Source: an uncultured Chloroflexota bacterium
Lineage (GTDB): Bacteria > Chloroflexota > Anaerolineae > Anaerolineales > Anaerolineaceae
Direction of reading: 5' to 3'
DNA length: 64,000 nucleotides
NCBI GenBank assembly: GCA_902791025.1
Contig: CADATZ010000001.1
Coordinates: 62,001 to 126,000 of the forward strand
Shown: positions 28,356-37,539 of the stretch, piece after piece
How positions within the stretch are numbered: position 1 is the stretch's first letter
How the letters are laid out: the number at the start of each line of letters is the position of its first letter
Notes under the pieces: model-generated
Seen by the model: the letters and a program-made list of their open reading frames with translations, nothing else
What the model was told of the DNA's origin: nothing
Database searches by the model: none
Program-made: the position numbers and the translations under genes

Positions 28356-31187
28356 ATGAAACAGGATAACGTACAAACAGAATTGCCGTCGAATAGTGAA
28401 AAACTTGATTTGATTTTTGATGGCGAAAAGAAAAAGAATAAAAAATCCGGGAAAAGCGGATGTTTAAAAATTTTTATCATCTGTTTGATCGTGGTCCTTA
28501 TTTTGTTAATTTTGCTTGCGATGTTTTACGGCTATTTTTTGCGGCAGTTGCCGGATGTTTCTGATTTGCGTTCAAAGGCATCGCAATTTGAAACGCTCAG
28601 AATCCTGGACAGGCAGGAGAATCTGCTCTATGAGATCGTCCCGCCGGAGGCAGGCAGGCGTGATTATGTGACCTTGAATGAGATTTCTCCCTACGTTCTG
28701 GCTTCCGTGATCGCGGTGGAGGATCAGGATTATTACAATCATCCCGGTTTTGACCTTCGCGCCATCATTCGGGCTGTTTTTCAAAATGCGGAATCCGGCA
28801 CAACCGTCTCCGGGGCATCGACGATCACCCAGCAGCTGACCCGAAATTTGCTGATGAGCCAAAGGGAACGGAACGAAAAAACGATCGAACGGAAAATCAG
28901 GGAAATCATCCTTTCTGTCGAAATTACCAGACGATATTCCAAGGACGAGATCCTTGAAATCTACCTGAATGAGAATTATTATGGGAACCATGCCTACGGA
29001 ATCGAAGCAGCCGCTCAGACCTACTTCAAAAAATCAGCAAAGAATCTCGATTTTGCCCAGGCTGCATTTTTGGCGGGACTTCCCCAGGCTCCGGGGTATT
29101 ACGATATCTTCAACAACAGGGAAGCCGTTCTCGGAAGGCTGAAATCAGTCCTTTTGTTGTCTTACGCGGCTGCTGCAGAGAAAGGCTGTATTCCGATCCG
29201 CAATGGAAGTTCGTGTGTGCGTATTGATCCGCTGATGGTATCGGAAGCTGTCCGTGAAATTGAGAACTACCCCTTCACGGTCAGTGATTTCAACATCAGA
29301 TATCCGCATTGGGTGAATTACGTTTATCAGCTGCTGGAAGCTCAATATGGGGCAGATGCGCTCTATCGCTCCGGGTACACGATCTATACAACGCTCGATC
29401 CGGAAATTCAGGATCTCTCTGAACGCGTTTTGCGGGAACAAATCAACGCTATCGCGAATGTGAACGTCCATAATGGCGCTGTGATCGTGCTTGACCCGCA
29501 GAACGGCGATATTTTGGCGATGGTCGGTTCTCCTGATTTCAATGATGCCGAGCATGCCGGGCAGGTCAATATGGCGGTGTCTCCCCGCCAGCCGGGGTCT
29601 GCCATAAAACCTTTTGTTTATGCAGCGGCATTTGAAAAAGGCTGGACACCGGCGACGATTGTCTGGGACGTGGAAACCGACTTTTCTCCTACCGGAAAAA
29701 GTGAAGATTTGTTGTATTCCCCTCCTTACCATCCGACGAATTATGACGGACAGGTCCATGGACCGGTGCCGGTGCGGGATGCTTTGGCCTCATCTCTGAA
29801 TATACCTGCGGTCAAAGCGCTCCAGTATGTCAGCATCTATGACGATCCCGCTACGAGCTATGAGGATGGATTTATCCCCTTTGCCCGCAGGCTCCATATT
29901 CATTCCCTCGACAAAGCCGGTTATGGGCTGTCGATCGCCTTGGGCGGTGGAGAAGTGACGCTGCTGGAACTGACAAATGCCTTCGCTGTATTCGCGGAGA
30001 ATGGCAGCTACATTCCGTCACGTGCTATCACACGGATCACGGACCATCAGGGAAAAACGATCTTTGAAGCCGTGGACCCTTCGGGCGAGAAGGTCCTGAA
30101 TGAGGAATATGCTTATCAAATCTCCTCCATCCTTTCCGATGATAGCGCACGCCGGTTAGGCTTTGGCGCTGGATCGATCCTGAACCTCTCCTTCCCCGCG
30201 GCTGTAAAAACAGGTACGACCAACGATTACCGGGATAACTGGACCGTCGGATATAACAATAAAATTGCCGTTGGCGTTTGGGTGGGCAATGCTGATAATT
30301 CCCCGATGACAGGTTCCACGGGCGTCACCGGTGCAGCACCTGTCTGGCATGAAATTATGGAAAAAATAACCGCGATCCATCCTGAAATCCGCAGTCCGCA
30401 GCTTGATCGTCCTGCGGGTGTCAGAGATATGATGATCTGCCGTGATACCGGCACTGTACCGGGACCGGAGTGTGAATCATTGGCCTGGGATGTTTTCGCG
30501 TCATATCAGCTCCCGCCTGCGCAAAACGAAGGCCTGATCCGCACCTATTATGCGGATACCTGGAGCGGAAAGCTGGTCTCTGCGGAATGTATCAATCAGG
30601 CTGAATTGAAAACCTTCCTGGATGTCCCGGAAAAGGAAGCACAGCGATGGATCAAAACTACCTCCGCGGGACGGGCATGGGCGGAAAGGCTGCATGCGGA
30701 AGATCTGGATTTTATTCCGGAAGGCGGTATCCTGATACCTCCCTGCGGGTATCCGGTGATCGAAATTGCCGCTCCGGCAGATGGGGCTGTGATTAGTGAG
30801 AACCAGGCTGAAATTGCCGCGGTTATTTATGCCGTGGATGGTATGTATGCATACAGTGTAGAGTTTGCTTCAGCTGCTGATCCTGAAAATTGGATGATCA
30901 TTCAAAATAACCTGTGGGAACCGCATTATACGCCTTCTTATATCACAACCTGGAATCTGAATGGGCTGGAGAATGGAGAATATCTGATCCGGCTCCGCAT
31001 GATGCGGGAAAATGGACGGTATTTTGAAAAAATAATTACCGTTCGGGTTGAAAAGAACGATGAAGTCCATTGGTATCCCGGTAATGATGAGATGTTCGAT
31101 TTTCCTGCAGCGACGCCTGAAATCAATATGGGGAAGATCATCGAGACGGAATTTGGGGAGATATACTTTCCGCCTGAAAATAACTGA
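28356..31187 (+). CDS. Class A penicillin-binding protein (PBP1A-type)
   Basis: 943 residues from ATG 28356 (AAGG at 28344-28347). A basic cytosolic lead with a Lys run, one TM helix (about 40-62), then the GT51 transglycosylase (AVEDQDYYNHPGFDLRAI with catalytic Glu, GASTITQQL, EIYLNENYYG), and a transpeptidase with the SxxK site RQPGSAIKP, SxN in SSLNIP and KTGTTND. It polymerises and crosslinks peptidoglycan outside the membrane. The C-terminus carries an extra Ig-like domain (PVIEIAAPADGAVISENQ...). The presence of a full murein synthase fits a cell with a peptidoglycan wall. A TATAAT at 28331-28336 lies just upstream. Confidence 0.93.
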   Translation: MKQDNVQTELPSNSEKLDLIFDGEKKKNKKSGKSGCLKIFIICLIVVLILLILLAMFYGYFLRQLPDVSDLRSKASQFETLRILDRQENLLYEIVPPEAGRRDYVTLNEISPYVLASVIAVEDQDYYNHPGFDLRAIIRAVFQNAESGTTVSGASTITQQLTRNLLMSQRERNEKTIERKIREIILSVEITRRYSKDEILEIYLNENYYGNHAYGIEAAAQTYFKKSAKNLDFAQAAFLAGLPQAPGYYDIFNNREAVLGRLKSVLLLSYAAAAEKGCIPIRNGSSCVRIDPLMVSEAVREIENYPFTVSDFNIRYPHWVNYVYQLLEAQYGADALYRSGYTIYTTLDPEIQDLSERVLREQINAIANVNVHNGAVIVLDPQNGDILAMVGSPDFNDAEHAGQVNMAVSPRQPGSAIKPFVYAAAFEKGWTPATIVWDVETDFSPTGKSEDLLYSPPYHPTNYDGQVHGPVPVRDALASSLNIPAVKALQYVSIYDDPATSYEDGFIPFARRLHIHSLDKAGYGLSIALGGGEVTLLELTNAFAVFAENGSYIPSRAITRITDHQGKTIFEAVDPSGEKVLNEEYAYQISSILSDDSARRLGFGAGSILNLSFPAAVKTGTTNDYRDNWTVGYNNKIAVGVWVGNADNSPMTGSTGVTGAAPVWHEIMEKITAIHPEIRSPQLDRPAGVRDMMICRDTGTVPGPECESLAWDVFASYQLPPAQNEGLIRTYYADTWSGKLVSAECINQAELKTFLDVPEKEAQRWIKTTSAGRAWAERLHAEDLDFIPEGGILIPPCGYPVIEIAAPADGAVISENQAEIAAVIYAVDGMYAYSVEFASAADPENWMIIQNNLWEPHYTPSYITTWNLNGLENGEYLIRLRMMRENGRYFEKIITVRVEKNDEVHWYPGNDEMFDFPAATPEINMGKIIETEFGEIYFPPENN

Positions 31188-31208
31188 CAATAGCCTTTAT
31201 AATAAATA

Positions 31209-31305
31209 GGTAACTATTCAGAACACATAGACCGCACATGGTGACAGGCACACTCGTGTTGGCTTCGCGACACAAGATGCCTGTCCCCAAGTGCTCAGGA
31301 TAGAA
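31209..31305. repeat. Interspersed palindromic repeat, type A
   Basis: Begins GGTAACTATTCAGAAC; core CCGCACATGGTGACAGGCAC pairs with GATGCCTGTCCCCAAGTGC around GTGTTGGCTTCGCGACAC. The right end is truncated (AGGATAGAATG). Confidence 0.8.
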
Positions 31306-31339
31306 TGACAACATAAATATCAAGTTATAATGAGGCAAA

Positions 31340-33049
31340 ATGGAACGATATATACCGCAAAACGCATCTGAAAGCATCGACTTTTACAAGAGGACGATCT
31401 ATTCCGTTCTTCGCTCGAAAAGTGAGACGAAGATCAGCGGACTGGAAGAAGTTTATTCTGCCATGGATTCCACAATGCACCCTGATTCTCGATCTTCCAT
31501 GCCTGATTATAACGCATTGATCTACAGCATTCTGCGCCTGCCTTCCTGTATGCTAAAAACAGAACGTTTGATTTTGGGTCAGAACGCGCATATGTTTCAC
31601 ACACAGGGATTCGGAGAAATCGAGAACTGGCCGATCGTAACAGCTCCGGCGCGCCGCAGGATCTGCCGATATGACGGCAGCAAAACGCTTGCGGTTTTTA
31701 TCAACAGTAAATCCGATATTGAAGATATTGTCCCGCTTGTGACAGCCATGCAGATCGAATGGAATAAGTTCCATGAACTGCTGAGAAATGTGGACGAATC
31801 GGAAATTTTTGCAGCTGTCATTCAAAATAATACGGCAGCCAGAGAAACACTTGCTGAAAAGCTGCTTTCCTATCCGGAAGACCTGAATCGCCTGATTTCG
31901 ATCTGGAAGGAGAAAACCGTTGAATGGCTACTCGAAATGCGGAACAGACCATCTGAGATCCGTATAAAACTGCTTGACAGCGCCATGGTCCAGTATTCAC
32001 GGGCGGCGAATTCATGGCTGGATGAGATCCTTGAACGTATTCCGGAGCTAATCGAACGCCCGGTTTATTTTGTTTCCTCGAATCTGCACAGTGCGGCGAA
32101 CCTGCTGAGCGGGTATGGCCTTTTGAAGGAAAGAGAGCTTCAGCTTTATCTGGATAATAATAACGAAACAATGCTTCAGGAGGAATGGGAGAAGATCGAG
32201 CGGAAGACGAAAGACTCCAGCAAAGAGAACCTGATGTATTACGTTTTGAAAAAGTACCAGCAGTCGGATTTCGGCAAATATACGATCCGCGAACAGCAGG
32301 AACACGAAAAAACGAACGGTATTCATCGGCTTTCGATCTCGAGTAATTTTGAGGTCGGAGCGCAGGTCTTTGAACTGAAGAATCTGGATTATGCGAAAAT
32401 GGATCCCCGGGTGCGTGTCCCATATAGTGACAAACTGAAAGACTCTGATGCGTATATATTAAATATCGACTATCCTCTTGGCATGGCTGCTTATCACCTG
32501 TTTTCCAAGCTGTCTGAAAAGCTGGAAAAAATCAAAGGCGTTTATGTGATGGGAAAAGCCGCGTCATTGAACGGGGTTCGCGGGGATGTTCTCATCCCTT
32601 CTGTCGTTCAGGATATGCATTCCGCAAATCTTTACCTTTTCCGCAACGCCTTTACCCCTTCCAGTGTGGAGCCTTATTTGAAATATGGGTCGATCCTCGG
32701 CGGACAGCGAGCTGTCACGGTCTATGGCACTTTTCTCCAGAATAAGGCTTTCATGGAAGCGGTTTACCGGGGCGGATTTACCGATATTGAAATGGAGGCA
32801 GGTCCTTATCTGTCCGCTATTTATGAGATGTTCCGTCCGCAGCGGCATCCGGAAGATGAAATCGTCGATTTGAATTCTGTGAAAATGGATATCGGGTTCC
32901 TGCATTATGTTTCCGACACCCCTATGAGCAAAGGAAAAAATCTCGGTGCGGGAACAATGTCTTATTTCGGGATGGATTCGAGCTATGCGACGACCGTCGC
33001 GATCCTCCGCAGAATATTCCGGAAGGAACTGGAAAACCTCAGGGTGTAA
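31340..33049 (+). CDS. Conserved unknown protein with nucleoside-phosphorylase-like C-terminal domain
   Basis: 569 residues, cytosolic, no signal peptide. The first half is helical, with DFYKRTIYSVLRSK at the start and many Glu/Lys. The last ~230 residues read like the NP-I phosphorylase fold: YVMGKAASLNGVRGDVLIPSVV (as in GxAGxLN.. GDV.IP), GQRAVTVYGTFLQN and IEMEAGPYLSAIYEM (as in the ME ribose-binding motif). I do not recognise a named family with certainty; it may correspond to an unnamed DUF. Phosphate-binding residues cannot be confirmed, so enzymatic activity is open. A TATAAT at 31326-31331 is very near the start codon; the next gene begins 3 bp after the stop. Confidence 0.6.
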   Translation: MERYIPQNASESIDFYKRTIYSVLRSKSETKISGLEEVYSAMDSTMHPDSRSSMPDYNALIYSILRLPSCMLKTERLILGQNAHMFHTQGFGEIENWPIVTAPARRRICRYDGSKTLAVFINSKSDIEDIVPLVTAMQIEWNKFHELLRNVDESEIFAAVIQNNTAARETLAEKLLSYPEDLNRLISIWKEKTVEWLLEMRNRPSEIRIKLLDSAMVQYSRAANSWLDEILERIPELIERPVYFVSSNLHSAANLLSGYGLLKERELQLYLDNNNETMLQEEWEKIERKTKDSSKENLMYYVLKKYQQSDFGKYTIREQQEHEKTNGIHRLSISSNFEVGAQVFELKNLDYAKMDPRVRVPYSDKLKDSDAYILNIDYPLGMAAYHLFSKLSEKLEKIKGVYVMGKAASLNGVRGDVLIPSVVQDMHSANLYLFRNAFTPSSVEPYLKYGSILGGQRAVTVYGTFLQNKAFMEAVYRGGFTDIEMEAGPYLSAIYEMFRPQRHPEDEIVDLNSVKMDIGFLHYVSDTPMSKGKNLGAGTMSYFGMDSSYATTVAILRRIFRKELENLRV

Positions 33050-33052
33050 CGT

Positions 33053-34018
33053 ATGTCGGGAATCAAACGAGGTCTGTTCTTATTTATCTGTGGGGTGCTG
33101 CTGCTCCTTTTGTGCGCTCTGCTCTATGGTGCGGCGGTCAGCGTAAACAGGGGAAACGGTTTTTTGTTTATTCCCTCCTTTACCCCAAGCGCGACCAATA
33201 CGGCAACAGCTACAGAAACACCGACAGCGACAAATACGCTGACGCCAACCATGACGGCAACGGAAACCGCGACCGAAACAGCGACTGCCACGGCAACTTT
33301 TACACCGACTCTGACCGCTACAGCGACAAGCACTCCTCTGCCCACAGACACGGCAACGCCGCTGCCGACCTTTGATGAAACAGCCCTGGCTGAAAAGATT
33401 TATGCCGAGATCACCAAGACGGCTTTGGCTTATGATCTTGCGCAGACGCCTACAGCCACGCCTGTGATTCCTGATGACAAACTTTATACCGGACTTCGAA
33501 TGGTAAACCCGGTTGACGGGAAAGATCTCTTTTACATCGAAGATGAGTTCAATAAATACAATTGGGGATTCTGGATCGATTGGAATGAAGTCACCAATGC
33601 TGAATATGCCGCATGCGTGGAATCCAGTGCCTGCACAGAACCGGCGTCAGCATCCGATCCCCGGTCGGATTATCCCGTAGTCCATATAAATCGGAACCAG
33701 GCAGCTGATTATTGCGCTTGGGCGGGTATGCAGTTGATGGCATCTTCTGATTGGCGCCTTGCGCACGAACTCATGCTGAATGAAGAGCCGAACCTTGGAC
33801 TGGTGAATGATGGACCGACTGCCGGCAGCCCGGAAAGGTCCGATATTTCCGGAAATGTCTGGGAATGGACCGCTGATGAGATCGATGGCTATGGCATCAT
33901 AGCGGGCGGCTCATGGAAATCCGCTGTTCAGGATATTCAGCATAACGGATTCGGACGCGTACGGCTGAAAGATCATGCGGAAGATATCGGTTTCCGTTGT
34001 GTCAGGTACGTGAGATGA
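33053..34018 (+). CDS. Membrane-anchored FGE/SUMF1-domain protein with Thr-rich linker
   Basis: 321 residues. An N-terminal TM or signal anchor (about 8-30), then about 60 residues of TAT/TET repeats (encoded by repeated ACNGCNACN codons), a short helical part, and a shortened formylglycine-generating-enzyme-like (SUMF1, C-type-lectin-related) domain: FWIDWNEVTNAEYAACVESSACTEP, YPVVHINRNQAADYCAWAGMQL, ISGNVWEWTADE, AGGSWKS and DIGFRCVR. The domain is smaller than true FGE and the usual pair of catalytic cysteines near the C-terminus is not evident, so it is probably a ligand-binding version. Translationally close to the preceding gene (3 bp) and followed by another FGE-like gene. Confidence 0.75.
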   Translation: MSGIKRGLFLFICGVLLLLLCALLYGAAVSVNRGNGFLFIPSFTPSATNTATATETPTATNTLTPTMTATETATETATATATFTPTLTATATSTPLPTDTATPLPTFDETALAEKIYAEITKTALAYDLAQTPTATPVIPDDKLYTGLRMVNPVDGKDLFYIEDEFNKYNWGFWIDWNEVTNAEYAACVESSACTEPASASDPRSDYPVVHINRNQAADYCAWAGMQLMASSDWRLAHELMLNEEPNLGLVNDGPTAGSPERSDISGNVWEWTADEIDGYGIIAGGSWKSAVQDIQHNGFGRVRLKDHAEDIGFRCVRYVR

Positions 34019-34026
34019 GTTATAAT
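33997..34026 (+). promoter_or_regulatory. Candidate sigma-70 promoter for the second FGE-like gene
   Basis: TTGTGT at 33997-34002 and perfect TATAAT at 34021-34026 with an 18-bp spacer, inside and just past the end of the preceding gene. Confidence 0.5.
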
Positions 34027-34044
34027 GGAGGCAGAGGTTTTCAT

Positions 34045-35112
34045 ATGAAAAAAACAATCAAATATCTCCTGTCGGTTTTTCTTGTGTGTCTCCTGCATTT
34101 TTCCAACATATCCGCAGCTGGAATTCCTCTGGGAATGGTTTATGTTTCCTCCGGATATTCCATGATGGGATCGGAATACGGCGATTTGCTTGCATCCAAT
34201 AACACAAAACCCTATCACCTGATCTATGTCGATCCCTTTTATATCGATGTACTGGAAGTTACCAATGCCGATTATGCTGTCTGCGTAGCTGCGGGGAAGT
34301 GCAATGAACCTGAAAGCATTGCCTCGAAAACTCGTGAAAATTACTATACCGATCCGACCTTCGCAGCGTTCCCTGTGGTCAATGTCACCTGGCAGGATGC
34401 GGTTGATTACTGTGAATTTGTTGACAAGCGGCTGCCGACAGAAGCGGAATGGGAGCGAGCGGCCCGCGGAATCGGTGATAACCGCCGCTATCCGTGGGGA
34501 AACAGTTCACCTCGGTCCGATAATATGAATATCTCTTTGATTCCCGGTGATACGGAAAGAGGCGGCATATACAGCAAAGGCTACAGCCCTTACGGTGTGG
34601 CGGATATGGCCGGTAATGTCTCTGAATGGGTCGCTGACTGGTATCAGGAATACTGGTATGAAACGAAGGAAAAAGATAATCCGCAGGGACCGGAGATAGG
34701 TTTTGAGCGGGTCATTCGCGGCAGTTCCTTTGAATCAAAAAGCACGGAACTGCATCTGGCAGAAAGGACCGGTATGACGCCGGAATCCTGGAGCTATACC
34801 GTCGGCTTCCGCTGTGCGCAGAGTATCCTGGAAAGCATCGGTTATGACTACAGTGAGAAAGTCACGCCGGAACCGGAGAAGGATTTCCTTTATGTCAAGG
34901 CAGGAAACGAGAATGGTATTTTCCTTCTGGAAGAACCGGGCACAGGTTATGATACGGCACTGATCGCGGTTGTACCGAATGGCGCTGTGGTTGAAATATT
35001 GGCTGGCCCTGTGAGCATCAATTATTCCGAATGGTACCAGATCCAGCTGCAAAGCGGTGAAAGAGGATGGACGATCGGAAGCTCTCTCGTACCGGTCAAT
35101 GCCCCGAAATAA
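34045..35112 (+). CDS. Secreted FGE/SUMF1-domain protein with C-terminal SH3-like domain
   Basis: 355 residues from ATG 34045 (AGAGG at 34033-34037), with a signal peptide (MKKTIKYLLSVFLVCLLHFSNISA). The SUMF1 domain is complete: GMVYVSSGYSMMGSE, PFYIDVLEVTNADYAVCV, VVNVTWQDAVDYCEFVDKRLPTEAEWERAARG, YPWGN, DMAGNVSEWVADW, VIRGSSFES and VGFRCAQ. The last ~70 residues (FLYVKAGNENGIFLLEEPG...WYQIQL...GWTIGSSLVPV) resemble an SH3b domain, which binds cell-wall or peptide ligands. FGE-like proteins without the second cysteine are common in Chloroflexota as surface proteins. It shares architecture with the gene before it, a likely tandem pair. Confidence 0.85.
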   Translation: MKKTIKYLLSVFLVCLLHFSNISAAGIPLGMVYVSSGYSMMGSEYGDLLASNNTKPYHLIYVDPFYIDVLEVTNADYAVCVAAGKCNEPESIASKTRENYYTDPTFAAFPVVNVTWQDAVDYCEFVDKRLPTEAEWERAARGIGDNRRYPWGNSSPRSDNMNISLIPGDTERGGIYSKGYSPYGVADMAGNVSEWVADWYQEYWYETKEKDNPQGPEIGFERVIRGSSFESKSTELHLAERTGMTPESWSYTVGFRCAQSILESIGYDYSEKVTPEPEKDFLYVKAGNENGIFLLEEPGTGYDTALIAVVPNGAVVEILAGPVSINYSEWYQIQLQSGERGWTIGSSLVPVNAPK

Positions 35113-35116
35113 AAAC

Positions 35117-35146
35117 AAAACCGGCATAAAAAATGCCGGTTTTTTG
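35117..35146 (+). terminator. Intrinsic terminator
   Basis: AAAACCGGCAT / ATGCCGGTTTT stem with a 5-nt loop and a T6 run, right after the FGE-like gene. Confidence 0.85.
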
Positions 35147-35153
35147 ATGCCCA

Positions 35154-35183
35154 TTGGCACTTCCGGCAAAATTACGCTATAAT
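35154..35183 (+). promoter_or_regulatory. Sigma-70 promoter, probably giving a leaderless transcript
   Basis: TTGGCA at 35154-35159 and TATAAT at 35178-35183, 18-bp spacer. The ATG of the next gene is at 35190, so a start about 7 nt after the -10 box would fall on the start codon. No Shine-Dalgarno is present. Confidence 0.6.
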
Positions 35184-35189
35184 TACATC

Positions 35190-35792
35190 ATGAGTACTTT
35201 TTGGAAAGTTTTCCTGCTGATCCTTTTGAACATCATTGTTTCCGCATCCGTCACCTACGGCGTGTTGTATTACTGGGAAAATGTTCGTCAACCCAAAACA
35301 CAGTACCAGCTTGTGACCGTCAATATGGAAGCGGACCCCACTGCTGTGCCGACAGAAACAGCCGTATCAGTTGATGTTCCGGCCAGTACCGAAGGACCGG
35401 CTGAACTCACAGAGCCATCCGGCGCAGAGGTAAATCAGGAAGCGGAACCGACCGCGGAACCGACACCGGTGATCCGTGGTGCGAAGGTTGAAATTTCGCT
35501 GATCCGCAATCCGGGGAACCTCGGCAGTGAAGCACTTCGTATCGTCAACAACACAGATGAAGTCATTTCACTGGAAGGATGGAAGCTGGAAGACGCGAAC
35601 GGTCACAACCTGACTTTCCCAAATATCCAGCTGCTCCGCAAGGGTGTTTTTGTGGAAGTGTATTCCAGAACCGGGCATACCACTCCTTATGAGATTTATT
35701 GGAATTGTGATGAGGCAGTTTGGGAGTCCGGGGAAACAGCAGTACTCAAAGATGTATTCGGTCAGATTCAGGCAACCTATCGGGTCCCGTAA
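35190..35792 (+). CDS. Membrane-anchored lamin-tail-domain protein
   Basis: 200 residues from ATG 35190. One TM helix (about 6-28), a Glu/Pro/Thr-rich linker (about 45-100), then a lamin-tail-like beta-sandwich: ALRIVNNTDEVISLEGWKLEDANGHNLTFP, VFVEVYSRTGHTT and AVLKDVFGQIQATYRV. LTD domains in bacteria occur on secreted or membrane proteins and are thought to mediate binding. The gene overlaps no neighbour and is 15 bp before dnaX, with which it may be cotranscribed. Confidence 0.85.
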   Translation: MSTFWKVFLLILLNIIVSASVTYGVLYYWENVRQPKTQYQLVTVNMEADPTAVPTETAVSVDVPASTEGPAELTEPSGAEVNQEAEPTAEPTPVIRGAKVEISLIRNPGNLGSEALRIVNNTDEVISLEGWKLEDANGHNLTFPNIQLLRKGVFVEVYSRTGHTTPYEIYWNCDEAVWESGETAVLKDVFGQIQATYRVP

Positions 35793-35807
35793 AGAAAGGT
35801 CGTTCTA

Positions 35808-37412
35808 TTGGCAAATCAGGCTTTATATCGAAAATATCGTCCGCAGGTTTGGGATGACGTCGTTTATCAGGAACAGGTGACCCGGGTCCTGAAGAACGCT
35901 ATTAAAACAGATCGCGTTGCGCATGCTTATCTGTTTTCCGGACCGCGCGGCACCGGTAAAACTACGGTAGCTCGTATCCTCGCAAGGGCGGTCAATTGCC
36001 TGAATGAGGATCTTGATAAACGCCCCTGTGACCAGTGTGCTAATTGTATGGCGGTGAATAACGGACAGTTCCTTGACCTGATCGAGATCGATGCGGCATC
36101 CAACACCTCCGTCGATGATATTCGCGAACTTCGGGACAAGATCAATTTTGCTCCCGGCGTCGGCCGTATGAAGGTCTATATCATCGACGAAGTCCATATG
36201 CTCTCCACAGCCGCTTTCAACGCGCTGCTGAAAACATTGGAAGAACCGCCCGCTCATGCCATGTTCATCCTGGCGACAACGGAGATCCACAAGATCCCGG
36301 CGACGGTGCTTTCCCGCTGTCAGCATCATGAGTTTCGCCGCATTCCGGTGACGGAAATCGTCAAGCGCCTTTCCAAAATCTGCGCGGACGAGGGCGTGAC
36401 CGCGGATGAAGCGGCACTGACGCTTATTGCGCGGCAGGCTACCGGCGCCATGCGTGACGCGATTTCCATGCTGGATCAGATGACAGCCGCCGGAAATAAT
36501 ATTACACTGGCGGAAGCGCAGGAGATTCTCGGTATCGCCACCAATCAATCCGTTGTTGACCTCACGGAAGCGATCATCAACCGCTCACATGCGGATGGCA
36601 TGGCTGCGATCCATACCGCGCTGGATGCGGGAACAGATTCGCGTCAATTTGCGCGGCAGACCGTCGAATATCTCCGTCAGCTCTTGGTGCTGAAAATGGG
36701 TACCACGGATGTGGTGGATGTGACTGCGGAAATTCGCGAAACCATGGCAAAGCAAAGCCAAAATATAGATATTGACCGGCTTGTGGATGTGGTTCGGATC
36801 TTCAACCAGGCTGCAACAGACAGTCGGATCGACTGGCATCCGGGGCTGAACCTTGAACTGGCGTTTGCTGAAAGCTGTGAGGAGAAAAAAGCGGCTGAGC
36901 AGGTCGTGAAAGTTATCGAAAAAGAGGTCGTGCGGACGGTTCCCGCTCCGGGTAATAATGCAAGTCCGGCAGCAGAACCGGTCGACAAAGAACTTGAAGA
37001 GAACATCGCTTATGTACAGAGCAGGATCTTTATCCGAAAGGGTGCGACACCTGATCCGAGCGTTACCATGCAGGAGATCGCTGCCAAATGGGGCGCTGCC
37101 CGGAAATTGATCCGTGAAAATGACGCGGTGTTGGAAGCTACGATGGCAAGGGCGGACCTGTTGGAAGTGAAGAACGGCGTTTTGTATCTTGGCTTTCCTC
37201 GGGAAACGATCAAGAAAAAAGTGGAAGAAAATCACCGCTTTCTTGTCTGGACAAGTGCGGCGATTTCCAATGTGGTTGGAAAATCTATTGGGATCTGCTG
37301 CACGATTCAGGAACCGGGGGCACGGCGGCGGTTGAACAATAACCCCCCGCAGAGCGAGGCTCTCGCTGCCGCTTTGAGCATGGGCGGTCAGGTCGTGGTC
37401 AATAAGAAATAA
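35808..37412 (+). CDS. dnaX: DNA polymerase III subunit gamma/tau
   Basis: 534 residues from a TTG start at 35808, chosen because AAAGG at 35796-35799 is correctly placed and the protein begins MANQALYRKYRPQVWDDVVYQ. The AAA+ clamp-loader signatures are present: GPRGTGKTTVARILARAVNC (Walker A), a CxxC zinc module (PCDQCANCM), YIIDEVHMLS (Walker B), LLKTLEEPPAH and ATTEIHKIPATVLSRC. The C-terminal third is Lys/Glu-rich, then a folded end. Subunit of the clamp loader. Order dnaX-ybaB-recR is conserved across bacteria. An A6 run around 36885-36890 is followed by a stop in the -1 frame (see findings). Confidence 0.95.
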   Translation: MANQALYRKYRPQVWDDVVYQEQVTRVLKNAIKTDRVAHAYLFSGPRGTGKTTVARILARAVNCLNEDLDKRPCDQCANCMAVNNGQFLDLIEIDAASNTSVDDIRELRDKINFAPGVGRMKVYIIDEVHMLSTAAFNALLKTLEEPPAHAMFILATTEIHKIPATVLSRCQHHEFRRIPVTEIVKRLSKICADEGVTADEAALTLIARQATGAMRDAISMLDQMTAAGNNITLAEAQEILGIATNQSVVDLTEAIINRSHADGMAAIHTALDAGTDSRQFARQTVEYLRQLLVLKMGTTDVVDVTAEIRETMAKQSQNIDIDRLVDVVRIFNQAATDSRIDWHPGLNLELAFAESCEEKKAAEQVVKVIEKEVVRTVPAPGNNASPAAEPVDKELEENIAYVQSRIFIRKGATPDPSVTMQEIAAKWGAARKLIRENDAVLEATMARADLLEVKNGVLYLGFPRETIKKKVEENHRFLVWTSAAISNVVGKSIGICCTIQEPGARRRLNNNPPQSEALAAALSMGGQVVVNKK

Positions 37413-37413
37413 G

Positions 37414-37514
37414 GTATCTATTCAGTGCAGAGCACACCTGGACAGCTTTTAATTTCGGCGCAGCCCGAACAAAAAGACTGTACTGTGTGTTGCGGTGATG
37501 CGTAATGAATAGCT
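37414..37514. repeat. Interspersed palindromic repeat, variant B core
   Basis: Starts GGTATCTATTCAGT and ends ATGAATAGCT; inside, GCACACCTGGACAG faces AAAAAGACTGTACTGTGTGT. Between dnaX and ybaB. Confidence 0.65.
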
Positions 37515-37539
37515 AAAAAAATAAAAAGAGGTAAATAAT

